Positions 7,452 through 15,837 of a DNA stretch of 64,000 nt are shown here, one piece after another. The position numbers and the translations under genes are program-made. The first letter of the stretch is position 1. Each line of letters opens with the position of its first letter. The notes under the pieces were generated by a model. It had not been told where the DNA came from. It saw nothing but the letters and a program-made list of their open reading frames with translations, and searched no databases. The DNA comes from DASRDR01 sp035550795 (lineage in GTDB: Bacteria; Methylomirabilota; Methylomirabilia; Rokubacteriales; DASRDR01), in assembly GCA_035550795.1 (NCBI GenBank), contig DASZOL010000112.1:1-64000 (forward strand). The letters run 5' to 3'.

Positions 7452-8792
7452 TCAGGACCGGGCGACCGCCGGCCGGTCCGTCCGGCCCGCGGGCGCCCCG
7501 AGCGCGGCGAAGACCCGGTCCACGATGTCGAGCGTCTCCTCGACCTCGGCACCCGTGTGGACGGCCGACACGTAGAAGCGGCCGTCGGGAAGGACGTAGA
7601 GACCCTCCTCGAGGACCCCGCGGAGGAAGCGGTCGAGCAGCTCGGCATGGCCGTCGAGCGTGTCCCGATAGTCCCGCAGCTCGGTCCGGGGCGTGAAATG
7701 GACCGTGAACGCCGCGCCGAACCCGGTGACGAGGACCGGGAGACCGTGGCGCCGGGCCAGGTCGCGGATGCCTTGCATGAGCGCCTGGCCCGACCGGTTG
7801 GCCTGCAGGAGAGCGGCGCCGCCGTCCCGCGCGAGCTCCTCCAGCGTCGCATCGGCGATGGCCAGGGAGAGCGGGTTGCCGTTGAAGGTGCCGCCGAAGG
7901 CGACGCCCGCGCCGTGCAGCTGCTCCAGGACCTCCCGGCGACCGGCCACGACCGACAGGGGCGCGCCGCCCGCCACCGCCTTCCCGAAGGTCGAGAGGTC
8001 GGGCGTGACGCCGAAGTGCGCCTGGGCGCCGCCCAGCGCGATCCGGAAGCCCGTGATGACCTCGTCCATGATGAAGAGCGCTCCCTGGCGCCGGCAGAGG
8101 TCGCGGACGCCCTCGAGGTATCCCGGGACGGGCATCAGGCATCCGCTGTTGCAGAGGACGGGCTCCATCATCACGGCGGCGATCCGGTCCGGGTGGGCAT
8201 CGAAGAGGCCTTCGAGTACCGCGAGATCGTTCCACGGCGCCACCAGGACGTTCTCGACGACGTTCGGCACCTGCCCGAACGAGCCGGGGATCACGTGCGG
8301 CGCCTCGCGCGGGCCGAGCCCCTCCCGCGGGTGATAGCTCACGAGCGCGCCGTCGATCCACCCGTGGTAGTGGCCCTCGAACTTCAGGATCAAGGTGCGG
8401 CGCGTGAAGGCGCGGGCCAGGCGATGGGCGAGCTGGACGACCTCGCTGCCGCTCGAGCTGAACGCCACGCGCTCCGCGCAGGGTACGGCCGCCTGGATGC
8501 GCTCGGCGACGGCGATCTCCAGCTCGTGCTGGGCGCCGTACGTGAAGGGCCGCTCCGCCGCCCGGTGCGCCGCGGCGACGAGCGCGGGGTGCGAGTAGCC
8601 GAGGATCACGGGGCCCCAGGCCGCCGCGTAGTCCAGGTACCAGTTGCCGTCGACGTCCTGCAAGCGGGGCCCCTCCCCCCGCGTGAAGTAGAGGGGGACG
8701 GGAGCGGTCCCGCGAACGGGGCTCGACACACCGCCGGCCAGGGACCGCCGGGCGCGATCGAGGAGGGCCCGGGAGCGATCGAACGTGCGCAT
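7452..8792 (-). CDS. Class III aminotransferase, glutamate-1-semialdehyde aminomutase-like
   Basis: PLP-dependent enzyme of the HemL-like branch, 446 aa. Visible hallmarks: 'GEGPRLQDVDGNWYLDY' N-terminal motif, 'SSGSEVVQLAHRLAR' cofactor-phosphate region, 'IMDEVITGFR' (the Asp that contacts the PLP ring nitrogen) and the Schiff-base Lys in 'STFGKAVAGGAPLS' near residue 271. True HemL needs tRNA-dependent heme context, which is absent here; pairing with a cupin suggests a catabolic or biosynthetic aminotransferase/aminomutase instead. ATG 8792 is preceded by an AGGAG-like sequence. Specific substrate unassigned. Confidence 0.85.
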   Translation of the reverse strand: MRTFDRSRALLDRARRSLAGGVSSPVRGTAPVPLYFTRGEGPRLQDVDGNWYLDYAAAWGPVILGYSHPALVAAAHRAAERPFTYGAQHELEIAVAERIQAAVPCAERVAFSSSGSEVVQLAHRLARAFTRRTLILKFEGHYHGWIDGALVSYHPREGLGPREAPHVIPGSFGQVPNVVENVLVAPWNDLAVLEGLFDAHPDRIAAVMMEPVLCNSGCLMPVPGYLEGVRDLCRRQGALFIMDEVITGFRIALGGAQAHFGVTPDLSTFGKAVAGGAPLSVVAGRREVLEQLHGAGVAFGGTFNGNPLSLAIADATLEELARDGGAALLQANRSGQALMQGIRDLARRHGLPVLVTGFGAAFTVHFTPRTELRDYRDTLDGHAELLDRFLRGVLEEGLYVLPDGRFYVSAVHTGAEVEETLDIVDRVFAALGAPAGRTDRPAVARS

Positions 8793-8898
8793 GGTGGCTC
8801 CTTTGCTCGGGGTCAGACCTGCCTTCCCGACATTCTAGAGCGTCCGGGCGTGTCGCGAAACGCGCGCCCCCCCGGCGTCGATGCGTGGTCTCCGGGCT

Positions 8899-11124
8899 TC
8901 ACGGACGAGCTTGCCAGCGAAACGCGGCGAGAAGGCTCGCGAAGTTGTCGGTCCAGGGCGCTACGTCCGCGGCGCCGGCGGCGTCCTTCCAGAGCGGGTC
9001 GTGCTGGATCGGACCGAGATCCTCCGCGCGACGCGCCATCGCCACCCACTGAGATTCCGTCTTGCCCATGAGGCGTTGGGCATCCTCGACCCGCGCGTCA
9101 TCGTGGACCCGCACGACGAGCCCCGCTGCCCGGGCGATCGCGGCGAGGACGGGCTCCAGCACTAGGTGCCGGTTCGAGATGTTGAAGAAGAGCATGCCGC
9201 CGGGGGCGAGCTTCGAGAGGTAGAGCCGGACCGCGTCGAGCGTGATGAGGTGCAGCGGCGGCGAATCCGAGCTGTAGGCGTCGAGGACGATGAGGTCATA
9301 GGTGGCGTCCGGCGCGCGGGCCAGCGTGAGCCGGGCATCCCCCATGATGATGAAGATCTTCGGGGGACAGTCCCGCAGAAAGCTGAAGAAGCGCGTGTCG
9401 GTGGCGATACGGAGCACGGAGGGGTCGATCTCGTAGAACGTCCACCGCTGTGCGGGGGTCCCGTAGCATGCCAGCGACCCCGCGCCCAGGCCGACGACGG
9501 CGACCGTGCGCCGGGGAGTGGGCCCCTCGGCCCCCGCGAAGAACTGTCCGAGGGGACCGCTCGCGTAGTAGTAGGTTAGCGGCTCGTGCCGGCGCGCCGG
9601 CGCGAGCGACTGCATGCCGTGGAGCGTCGTCCCGTGCATGAGCATGTGGTAGTCGCCGCCAGGACTGCGAGTGACGCGCGAGACGCCGAAGAAGCTCCGC
9701 TCCGCGAAGAGGAGCTGTCCCTCCTCGCCGCGGTAGACGGAGCCGGCGAGGAGCAGCATCGCGAGCCCCAGTGCGAACCGGACCGGCCGCCGCCAGAAGG
9801 CGAGGCAGAGGAGCGTCATCAGACCCACGACGGGACCGATGGCCTCCGGGCCCTTGCCCGCGCGCTCGAGGCCGACGATCAGCCCGACGGTGAGAACGCC
9901 AAGGCCGAGCGGGAGCACGAGGTCGAGCACCTGGCGGCTTCGCCCCTGCCACGCGCTCGCCGGCCGCGAGGGCAGGAGCGGGAGCAGCGCGAGGACGAGC
10001 GGGTACTCCAGGACGTTCGTGAAGACCAGGGGCGCGAGCAGCGCGGTGAACGCGCCGCCGATGACGCCGCCGACGGCCAGCCACAGGTAGAACTCGGTGA
10101 GGTGGCGCGGATCGGGCCGGTCCTGTGCGAGCTCACCGTGACAGACCATTGCGGCGACGAAGAAGGTCACGAGGTGCGTGGGGATTATCAGCGCCAGGGG
10201 CTCGTTAGCCCGGGCGACGAGCACCAGCACGAGCGGGAGGAGTGCCACGGGCAGGAGCTCGACCCAGACGCGGTGCGGGACGAGCCGCCGCCGGCCGAAC
10301 ACGAAGACGAACGTCAGGAGATAGATCGCCAGGGGGACGATCCAGAGGAGCGGAATGGCCGCGATGTCGGTGGAGAGGTACGTGGTCACGCTCAGCATGA
10401 GACTCGACGGGACGGCGGCCAGGAGGACCCAGCGGGCCCGCCGGCTGGCGGTGAGCGGGAGCGCGGCGGCGGGCGGCCCGGTCGACACGGCGTCCGGGCC
10501 CGTCGCGCCCGCGGCCGGTCCGCCGCGGGTCGCGCCGCTTCGCCAGAGCGCGAAGGCGCAGGAGGCCGCGAGCAGCACGAGGCCCCCATAGGCCCACGCC
10601 CAGAGATGGCTTTGAGTCTCGAGGCGGAGGAAGCGCTCGACGAGCAGGGGGTACGCGAGGAGGGCCAGCATGCTGCCGAGGTTGCTCGCGGCATAGAGGA
10701 CGTAGGGATCGCGCAGGGTGCGGTGGCCCGACGCCGCGAACCACGCCTGCAGGACGGGGCTCGTGGCGGAGACCGCGAAGAACGGGAGGCCGACCGCCAC
10801 GGCGAGGAGCGCGAGGAGCCACGGAATGGGACTCGTGTGGCCCGGCGGCGTCCAGCCCGGCGGCAACGCGATCGGCAGGACCAGGAGCGGCAGCAGCAGG
10901 ACCAGGAGATGAAGGCCGGCCTGGCGGCGCGCTCCGAGCCAGCGCATGGTCAGGTGCGCGTACGCGTACCCGGCCAGCAGGACCGCCTGATAGAACACCA
11001 TCGCCGTGTTCCACACGCCCGGCGCACCGCCCAGGAGCGGGAGGGCCATCCGCGCGAACAGGGGCTGGACCAGGAACAGGAGGCTCGCGCCGACAAAGAT
11101 CGTCACCCCGAAGAGGATCAGCAC
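8899..11124 (-). CDS. Spermidine-synthase-like protein fused to a multi-pass membrane domain
   Basis: 741 aa from GTG 11124. The N-terminal 450 residues hold about twelve membrane helices beginning 'LILFGVTIFVGASLLFLVQPLF'. The C-terminal 260 residues form a Rossmann methyltransferase-like fold related to polyamine aminopropyltransferases: 'VVGLGAGSLACYG' (cofactor glycine loop), 'YEIDPSVLRIA' (acidic ribose-binding residue) and 'YDLIVLDAYSSDSPPLHLIT' (the catalytic Asp region of SpeE). The architecture is a known but biochemically uncharacterised bacterial family; aminopropyl transfer is not proven. It stands alone, on the opposite strand from the holin-like gene that starts 114 bp away. Confidence 0.82.
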   Translation of the reverse strand: MLILFGVTIFVGASLLFLVQPLFARMALPLLGGAPGVWNTAMVFYQAVLLAGYAYAHLTMRWLGARRQAGLHLLVLLLPLLVLPIALPPGWTPPGHTSPIPWLLALLAVAVGLPFFAVSATSPVLQAWFAASGHRTLRDPYVLYAASNLGSMLALLAYPLLVERFLRLETQSHLWAWAYGGLVLLAASCAFALWRSGATRGGPAAGATGPDAVSTGPPAAALPLTASRRARWVLLAAVPSSLMLSVTTYLSTDIAAIPLLWIVPLAIYLLTFVFVFGRRRLVPHRVWVELLPVALLPLVLVLVARANEPLALIIPTHLVTFFVAAMVCHGELAQDRPDPRHLTEFYLWLAVGGVIGGAFTALLAPLVFTNVLEYPLVLALLPLLPSRPASAWQGRSRQVLDLVLPLGLGVLTVGLIVGLERAGKGPEAIGPVVGLMTLLCLAFWRRPVRFALGLAMLLLAGSVYRGEEGQLLFAERSFFGVSRVTRSPGGDYHMLMHGTTLHGMQSLAPARRHEPLTYYYASGPLGQFFAGAEGPTPRRTVAVVGLGAGSLACYGTPAQRWTFYEIDPSVLRIATDTRFFSFLRDCPPKIFIIMGDARLTLARAPDATYDLIVLDAYSSDSPPLHLITLDAVRLYLSKLAPGGMLFFNISNRHLVLEPVLAAIARAAGLVVRVHDDARVEDAQRLMGKTESQWVAMARRAEDLGPIQHDPLWKDAAGAADVAPWTDNFASLLAAFRWQARP

Positions 11125-11238
11125 GCGGGCCTCCGGGGGCCGACGCTAGCCGCGCCCGGTCGGAGGGTCAAGGCTGGTGGGTGCATACTGAGGACGGATC
11201 ACGCCGCCTGCCGTGATTCCGGGAGGAGGAGACAAGGG

Positions 11239-11628
11239 ATGGGCTTCTTGATCCGAGCCCTCGTCAACGCGCTGGCCATCTGGCTCGCCACGGAGATCGT
11301 TCCCGGCATTGAGGCGCGCGGCGTGACGACGGTTGTCGTGGCGGCCCTGGTCCTGGGCCTCGTGAACGCCATCGTCCGGCCGGTCCTCCTGGTGCTGACG
11401 CTCCCGCTGACCCTCGTCACCCTCGGGCTCTTCCTGTTCGTCCTGAACGCGCTGTGCCTGTGGCTCACCTCGGCGGTCGTGCCGGGGTTCGAGGTGCGAG
11501 GGTTCTGGCCGGCCTTCTGGGGCGCGCTGATCGTGAGCGCGCTCAGCTGGGTCGTCAACGGCTTCGTCAGCGACCGCGGCCGCGTCGTGGTCATCACCGA
11601 ACGCGAGCGTCCGGCGCTCCGGCGGTAG
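11239..11628 (+). CDS. Phage holin family 4-type small membrane protein
   Basis: 129 aa with four hydrophobic helices and short loops. The alternating pattern 'LGLVNAIVRPVLLVLTLPLTLVTLGLFLFVLNAL.LWLTS..VPGF.V.GFW.A..GALIVS..SW..' matches the mycobacterial-type 4-TM holin family (DUF360/Phage_holin_4_2) found in most soil bacteria without any phage context. A strong GGAGGAGGAG precedes ATG 11239. Function is unknown; despite the family name there is no lytic gene nearby. Convergent with the next gene. Confidence 0.85.
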   Translation: MGFLIRALVNALAIWLATEIVPGIEARGVTTVVVAALVLGLVNAIVRPVLLVLTLPLTLVTLGLFLFVLNALCLWLTSAVVPGFEVRGFWPAFWGALIVSALSWVVNGFVSDRGRVVVITERERPALRR

Positions 11629-11652
11629 AGCGGCTGCGCGCGAGGTCCCGGT

Positions 11653-12693
11653 TCACCAGGCTCGGGTCTCGCCGTGTCGCAGGATCCAGATCCGCTCGGG
11701 GTCCAGGTGGCGTCGCCGTGCCTCAGCCGCGGTGCGGGCCGGGGGCTCCCCGAGCGGCTCGCTCGCGAGATTGAAGGTCCCCCAGTGTATGGCGACCAAT
11801 CGCCGCGCCCCGAGGTCGTCGAAGACCTGGAGGGCCTCCTCGGGCGTGAGATGCGAGAACTGCATCATGGCACTGGGCATGTAGGCGCCGATCGGGATCG
11901 CGCCGAGGTCGAAGGGGCCCAGGCGCTGGCGGATCTCCTCGAATATCGGCGCGTAGTAGCCCGTGTCCCCCGCGAAGTAGAAGCGCCGATCCCGCCCGAG
12001 CACGGCCCAGCTGGCCCAGAGCCGGCGGTCCCGGTCCCAGAGCGTGCGGGCGCTCCAGTGCTGGTTGGGCAGGCACACGATCGTGAGACCCTTGACCGTG
12101 CGGCGCTCCCACCAGTCGAGCTCGTCGACGGAGAGGACACCCAGCTCCTCGAGCCATGCCTTGAGGCCGAGCGGCACGAGGAAGCGGGGCCGGTGGGCCG
12201 CCCAGAGGCGCTGCACCGTCGGGCCATCCAGGTGGTCGTAGTGGTCGTGCGAGATGAGGACGAGGTCGATCGGCGGGAGATCCTCGATCCGGAGCCCGGG
12301 CGGCGTCACCCGGCGCGGTCCGGCGAAGGACAGGGGGCTGGCGCGCTCGGACCACTGGGGGTCGGTCAGCAGGCTCACCCCGTCGAGCTGGACCAGGAGC
12401 GTGGAGTGCCCGACCCAGGTCACGGTCGGCGTTCCCCGGTTCTCCCGGAGGCTCCGTCCGTCATTCGGGACGACCGGAAACCCGGCAGGGGGCGAGAACG
12501 TGGACCGCAGGAGCCGGGGGATGACGAACGTCCAGCGCGTCCAGAAGTCAGGGCGCGCGTACGAGGGATTGATGTTGCGGAAGCCGCCCTCGAGATGGTG
12601 CGCCGGGGCGCCGACCTTCGGCGCCCCCGGTCCCTGGCACCCAGGGCCCAGCAGCGCGACGAACGCCAGGAGGACGAGCGGAGTGAGACGCAC
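11653..12693 (-). CDS. MBL-fold metallo-hydrolase, NAPE-PLD/UlaG-like
   Basis: 346 aa. An N-terminal signal peptide ends near 'LLGPGC', a possible though non-canonical lipobox. The metallo-beta-lactamase motif 'ISHDHYDHLD' (H-x-H-x-D-H) gives the two-metal site; further ligands are the Asp in 'FAGDTGYY' and the His in 'AIHWGTF'. 'TWVGHSTLLVQLDG' before the motif is characteristic of the NAPE-PLD/RomA-like group that hydrolyses phosphodiesters or lactones. Probably periplasmic or membrane-attached. GTG 12693 is chosen for the signal peptide; ATG 12783 in frame would add 30 unlikely residues. A TATACT box lies seven bases before the GTG. Confidence 0.82.
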   Translation of the reverse strand: MRLTPLVLLAFVALLGPGCQGPGAPKVGAPAHHLEGGFRNINPSYARPDFWTRWTFVIPRLLRSTFSPPAGFPVVPNDGRSLRENRGTPTVTWVGHSTLLVQLDGVSLLTDPQWSERASPLSFAGPRRVTPPGLRIEDLPPIDLVLISHDHYDHLDGPTVQRLWAAHRPRFLVPLGLKAWLEELGVLSVDELDWWERRTVKGLTIVCLPNQHWSARTLWDRDRRLWASWAVLGRDRRFYFAGDTGYYAPIFEEIRQRLGPFDLGAIPIGAYMPSAMMQFSHLTPEEALQVFDDLGARRLVAIHWGTFNLASEPLGEPPARTAAEARRRHLDPERIWILRHGETRAW

Positions 12694-12700
12694 CCTCGCG

Positions 12701-12706
12701 AGTATA
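12701..12706 (-). promoter_or_regulatory. -10-like TATACT abutting the metallo-hydrolase start
   Basis: TATACT on the minus strand ends seven bases before GTG 12693. Transcription would start at or within a base or two of the start codon, a layout typical of leaderless mRNAs. No good -35 is seen at 16-18 bp. Confidence 0.4.
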
Positions 12707-12795
12707 CCGATCCGGGGGCCTGTCGCCGAGTTTGAGGCGGCGGCAAGGGGGGACCGAGCCTTGGAGCAGACCCTGCATGGCATCGCGGCCGAGCG

Positions 12796-13596
12796 GTGGG
12801 GCCGCTCGGCGCGGCACGCCCCTCTCGACGTCCCGGGGGCCGGGCGTTGAGGGCGGGCGCCCGGACCCTGCCGCACCTGGCGCTGGTCCTCGCATGCCTC
12901 GTCGGGGCGAGCGTCCTGCTGGCGGGGCCTGGATACCGATTCGGATGGTGGGGCCTCGGGCTGGCGTTCACGCTGCTGCGCCGGGGCGCACAGGCGGGTC
13001 TCGTCGCCACCGCGGTCGCCGGGCTGGCGGTCATCGCGACCGCCGGAGGGCATCCGGGGCGCCGCCGGGCGGTCGCGCTCCTCGCCCTCGGCATCGCGCT
13101 GGCGTCGTTCGTCGTTCCCTGGCGAATGCAGGTCCAGGCGCGGGGTGTCCCGCCGATCCATGACGTCACCACTGACCCCGAGGATCCGCCGGCGTTCGTG
13201 GCCGTCCTCCCCCGCCGGGTCGGCGCCCGGAACCCGCCGGCTTACGCCGGCGCGGCGGTCGCCGCCCAGCAGCGGCGCGCATACCCCGAGGTCGCGCCTC
13301 TCGATCTGGCCGCGCCGCCCGAGCGGGCGTTCGGGGCCGTCGAAACGGTGGCGCGGGACCTCGGCTGGGAGATCGTAGCGGCGGTCCCGGCGGAGGGTCG
13401 ACTCGAGGCGACCGCCACGACGCGCTGGTTCGGCTTCAAAGACGACGTCGTCGTGAGGGTCCGGGCCCGAGGCGCCGGTAGCCGGGTCGACGTGCGGTCG
13501 CTCTCGCGCATCGGCGTCAGCGACCTCGGCGTCAACGCCGCGCGGATCCGGGCGTTCCTCGACCGGATGCGGGCGAGCGGTCTTCCCGTGGCGTGA
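12796..13596 (+). CDS. DUF1499 family membrane protein
   Basis: 266 aa from GTG 12796; TTG 12847 would remove 17 residues and keep all domains. Three N-terminal membrane helices (about 30-105) are followed by a soluble DUF1499 domain opened by its hallmark 'IHDVTTDPEDPPAF' (consensus nDisTdpddPP). The remainder, 'APPERAFGAVETVARDLGWEIV' to 'DDVVVRVRA...RVDVRSLSRIGVSDLGVNAARIRAFL', is the typical two-layer domain end. Biochemical function unknown. It is divergent from the metallo-hydrolase; the sulfite oxidase-like gene starts 33 bp downstream and may be co-transcribed. Confidence 0.83.
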   Translation: MGPLGAARPSRRPGGRALRAGARTLPHLALVLACLVGASVLLAGPGYRFGWWGLGLAFTLLRRGAQAGLVATAVAGLAVIATAGGHPGRRRAVALLALGIALASFVVPWRMQVQARGVPPIHDVTTDPEDPPAFVAVLPRRVGARNPPAYAGAAVAAQQRRAYPEVAPLDLAAPPERAFGAVETVARDLGWEIVAAVPAEGRLEATATTRWFGFKDDVVVRVRARGAGSRVDVRSLSRIGVSDLGVNAARIRAFLDRMRASGLPVA

Positions 13597-13629
13597 CTTC
13601 TCGTGGGGGGGTAATCTCAAGGACGCACC

Positions 13630-14787
13630 ATGAGAGAGCAGCCGTACGCTCTTGACGGACGCGTGTCCCGGCGCGCGTTCGTCGTCCAGGTTGGCGCCGC
13701 AGCGACCCTTCTCGGCGCCGGGCTGCCGGCGCTCGCCCAGGCGCCGACCCCGGTCCCCGGAAAGGACAAGCTGATCGTCCGGAGCCCGCGGCCGATCAAC
13801 CTGGAGACGCCGCTCCGGGAGCTGACCGCCGACGTCACGCCCACCGACCTGTTCTTCGTCCGGAACAACTACGACGGCCCGGTCATCGACCCGGCGGCGT
13901 ACGTTCTCACGGTGGATGGCGAGGTCGAGAACCCGCGGACGCTGCGCCTCGACGACCTCAGGCGCATGGAGCCGGTCACCCAGACCGTCACGATCGAATG
14001 CGCGGGTAACGGTCGCCGCTTTCACGCGCCGCCGGCACCGGGTATCCAGTGGGAGCGCGGTGCGGTCGGGACGGCGGTGTGGCGCGGTGTCCGGCTCGCC
14101 GACGTCCTCCGTCTCGCCCGCCCGCGGCCGACGGCCAAGCACGTCGTCCCCGACGGCAACGATGCCCCGCCCACGCCGCAGGCGCCGGACTTCATCCGGA
14201 GCCATCCCATCTCGAAGGCGATGGAGCCGCACACGATGATCGCTCTGGAAATGAACAGCCAGCCCGTGCCGCACCTCCACGGCGGGCCTGTTCGCTTGCT
14301 TGTGCCCGGCTGGGTCGGCTCGGCGTCGATCAAGTGGCTGACCCGGCTCACGCTCGCCGACAAGGAGTGGGGTGGCCCGTTCATGGCGCGGAGCTACCGG
14401 TCGCCGCGCGTCGACGACCCGGATCAGACGTATTCACTCCAGTCGCTCGAGTGCAAGTCGGTCGTCGTGGCGCCGGCGGACGGGGCGCAGCTTCCCGCAG
14501 GGCCCCAGGCTGTCAGCGGGTTCGCCTGGGCGGGGGAAGGGACGATCGTCGCCGTGGACGTGTCGACCGACGGTGGCCAGAGCTGGCGGCCGGCGAGACT
14601 GACGGGCGAGGAGTCCCGCTACGCGTGGCGCCGCTGGGAGTTCGCGTGGACCGCGCCGGCGGGAACGCACACGCTCATGGCGCGGGCGAGCGATTCGCTA
14701 GGGCGTCACCAGCCGGCGAGCCGGCCCCGTGACCCGCAGGGCTATCGCTGGAACGTGATTCATGCGATCCGGGTGAATGTCGCGTAG
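13630..14787 (+). CDS. Molybdopterin sulfite dehydrogenase-like enzyme (SorA/sulfite oxidase family)
   Basis: 385 aa. The Tat signal 'RVSRRAFVVQVGAAATLLGA' predicts export as a folded cofactor-bearing enzyme. The Oxidored_molyb domain includes 'VRNNYDGPVIDPAAYVLTVDGEVENP', and the molybdenum-coordinating Cys is C124 in 'TIECAGNGRR'. A C-terminal Mo-co dimerisation Ig-like domain (about 275-385) holds 'VVAPADGAQLPAGPQAVSGFAWAGEG' and 'VDVSTDGGQSW'. No heme-b5 domain is fused. The next gene encodes a small c-type cytochrome starting inside this gene's end (11-bp overlap), as in SorAB, where it accepts electrons. Sulfite to sulfate is the likely reaction; other SO-family substrates are possible. 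Confidence 0.86.
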   Translation: MREQPYALDGRVSRRAFVVQVGAAATLLGAGLPALAQAPTPVPGKDKLIVRSPRPINLETPLRELTADVTPTDLFFVRNNYDGPVIDPAAYVLTVDGEVENPRTLRLDDLRRMEPVTQTVTIECAGNGRRFHAPPAPGIQWERGAVGTAVWRGVRLADVLRLARPRPTAKHVVPDGNDAPPTPQAPDFIRSHPISKAMEPHTMIALEMNSQPVPHLHGGPVRLLVPGWVGSASIKWLTRLTLADKEWGGPFMARSYRSPRVDDPDQTYSLQSLECKSVVVAPADGAQLPAGPQAVSGFAWAGEGTIVAVDVSTDGGQSWRPARLTGEESRYAWRRWEFAWTAPAGTHTLMARASDSLGRHQPASRPRDPQGYRWNVIHAIRVNVA

Positions 14788-15076
14788 GCGGAGTGCCGTC
14801 CTGGCGGCGGCGCTCGGGGCGGGGCTTGCAGCCGGGGTGCTTGCGGCCGGGCGGCCGGACGCCCAGCCGGGCAACCCACTGCCGCCGGGCGAGCACATGA
14901 CGCTGGTCCTGGGGGCCTGCATCATGTGCCACAGTCCCGAGATGGTCGCCCAGCAGCGCCTCGATCGGGCCACCTGGCGGGCGATCGTCGACCGCATGAT
15001 CACGTACGGCGCGCCCATCACGCCCGAGACGAGGCCGCTCATCCTCGACTACCTCGCGACGCGGCTCGGCCCGTGA
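14777..15076 (+). CDS. Small periplasmic c-type cytochrome, SorB-like
   Basis: 99 aa with an N-terminal export signal ('RRSAVLAAALGAGLAAGVLAAG') and a single heme-c motif C48-I-M-C51-H52. A candidate axial Met lies in 'VDRMITYGAPI'. The size and its place directly behind the molybdenum enzyme (ATG 14777 lies inside that gene) match the cytochrome subunit of SorAB sulfite dehydrogenase, which passes electrons from the Mo centre to the respiratory chain. The stop overlaps the next GTG. Confidence 0.85.
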   Translation: MSRRRSAVLAAALGAGLAAGVLAAGRPDAQPGNPLPPGEHMTLVLGACIMCHSPEMVAQQRLDRATWRAIVDRMITYGAPITPETRPLILDYLATRLGP

Positions 15077-15837
15077 ACCGGACGGGGAATCACCACCTCG
15101 TCGAGGCCTGTGCCCAGCGAGGTTGTCCCGTCTGCGCGTGCCTGCGGGCCGCGGCGAGCCGACACCTCGGCGCCGTTCTGGCGGAGCACGTGACGGACCC
15201 GATCAGCCGTGAGCGCCTTGCCGAGGCGTGGGGGTTCTGCGCCGCGCACGCGGAGGCGCTCCGTGACATGCCCGAGGTCGCGCTCGGGACGGCCATCGTC
15301 TACCAGGCCCTCGTCAAGCGCGCGTGCCGGTGGCTGGATGAGACGGCGCGTGCCCTCGGGCCGCGCGACCGCCGCGGAGGATGGAGAGCGCTCGTCGGTC
15401 GTCCCCGGCGCGCGGGCAACCAGCTCCGATCCCGTCACGAGCGGTGTCCCGTGTGCGTGGAGCTGGTGGCGGCGGAGGCGGGCTACCTGGACGCGCTGCT
15501 CGGCGGTCTGGCGGATCCCTGGCTCGGTCCGGCCTACGCCGGCTCGGACGGGCTGTGTCTCCCGCACCTCGATCTGGCGCTGGCCCGGGCCGGGGCCGGT
15601 CCCGCCGCCGCGCGGCTCGTCGACCTGGCTCGCGAGAAGCTCGGCGCGCTGGCCGACGACCTCCGACGGTTCATCGACAAGCACGACCATCGGGTGCGAC
15701 CGACCTTCACCGATCGCGAGGCGGTCGCGTGGCGCCAGGCGCTCGCGCTCGTGGCCGGACGGGTGGCGCTCTTCGGCCCAGAGATGGAGCGCGACGGCGC
15801 CGGCGACCGACACCCGCGTGCGAGGAGACGTCGTTGA
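15073..15837 (+). CDS. DUF6062 family protein with two CxxC...CxxH repeats
   Basis: 254 aa of unknown function. Two matching metal-site-like units are visible: C18-x2-C21 ... C56-x2-H59 and C125-x2-C128 ... C162-x2-H165, with almost equal spacing (34 and 33 residues between the pairs). This is an internal duplication suggestive of two zinc or redox sites. Mostly helical, no signal peptide. The start GTG overlaps the cytochrome stop by four bases, and its own stop overlaps the next TTG start, so it is tightly coupled to the SorAB-like pair and to BtpA. A role in maturation is possible but only inferred. Confidence 0.72.
   Translation: MNRTGNHHLVEACAQRGCPVCACLRAAASRHLGAVLAEHVTDPISRERLAEAWGFCAAHAEALRDMPEVALGTAIVYQALVKRACRWLDETARALGPRDRRGGWRALVGRPRRAGNQLRSRHERCPVCVELVAAEAGYLDALLGGLADPWLGPAYAGSDGLCLPHLDLALARAGAGPAAARLVDLAREKLGALADDLRRFIDKHDHRVRPTFTDREAVAWRQALALVAGRVALFGPEMERDGAGDRHPRARRRR

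Noticed and set aside
7452..8792. Assignment as glutamate-1-semialdehyde aminomutase HemL itself
   Set aside because: No heme biosynthesis neighbours, and pairing with a cupin suggests another substrate; only the superfamily is certain.
9586..11238. Very long open frame on the + strand, rich in Arg/Glu/Gln, opposite the spermidine-synthase-like gene
   Set aside because: It is the antisense shadow of a GC-rich gene, is low-complexity and charged throughout, and only its last 129 codons (from ATG 11239) form a real membrane protein.
11239..11628. Prophage remnant indicated by the holin-like gene
   Set aside because: This 4-TM family is widespread on chromosomes without phage; no endolysin, capsid, integrase or att repeats are present.
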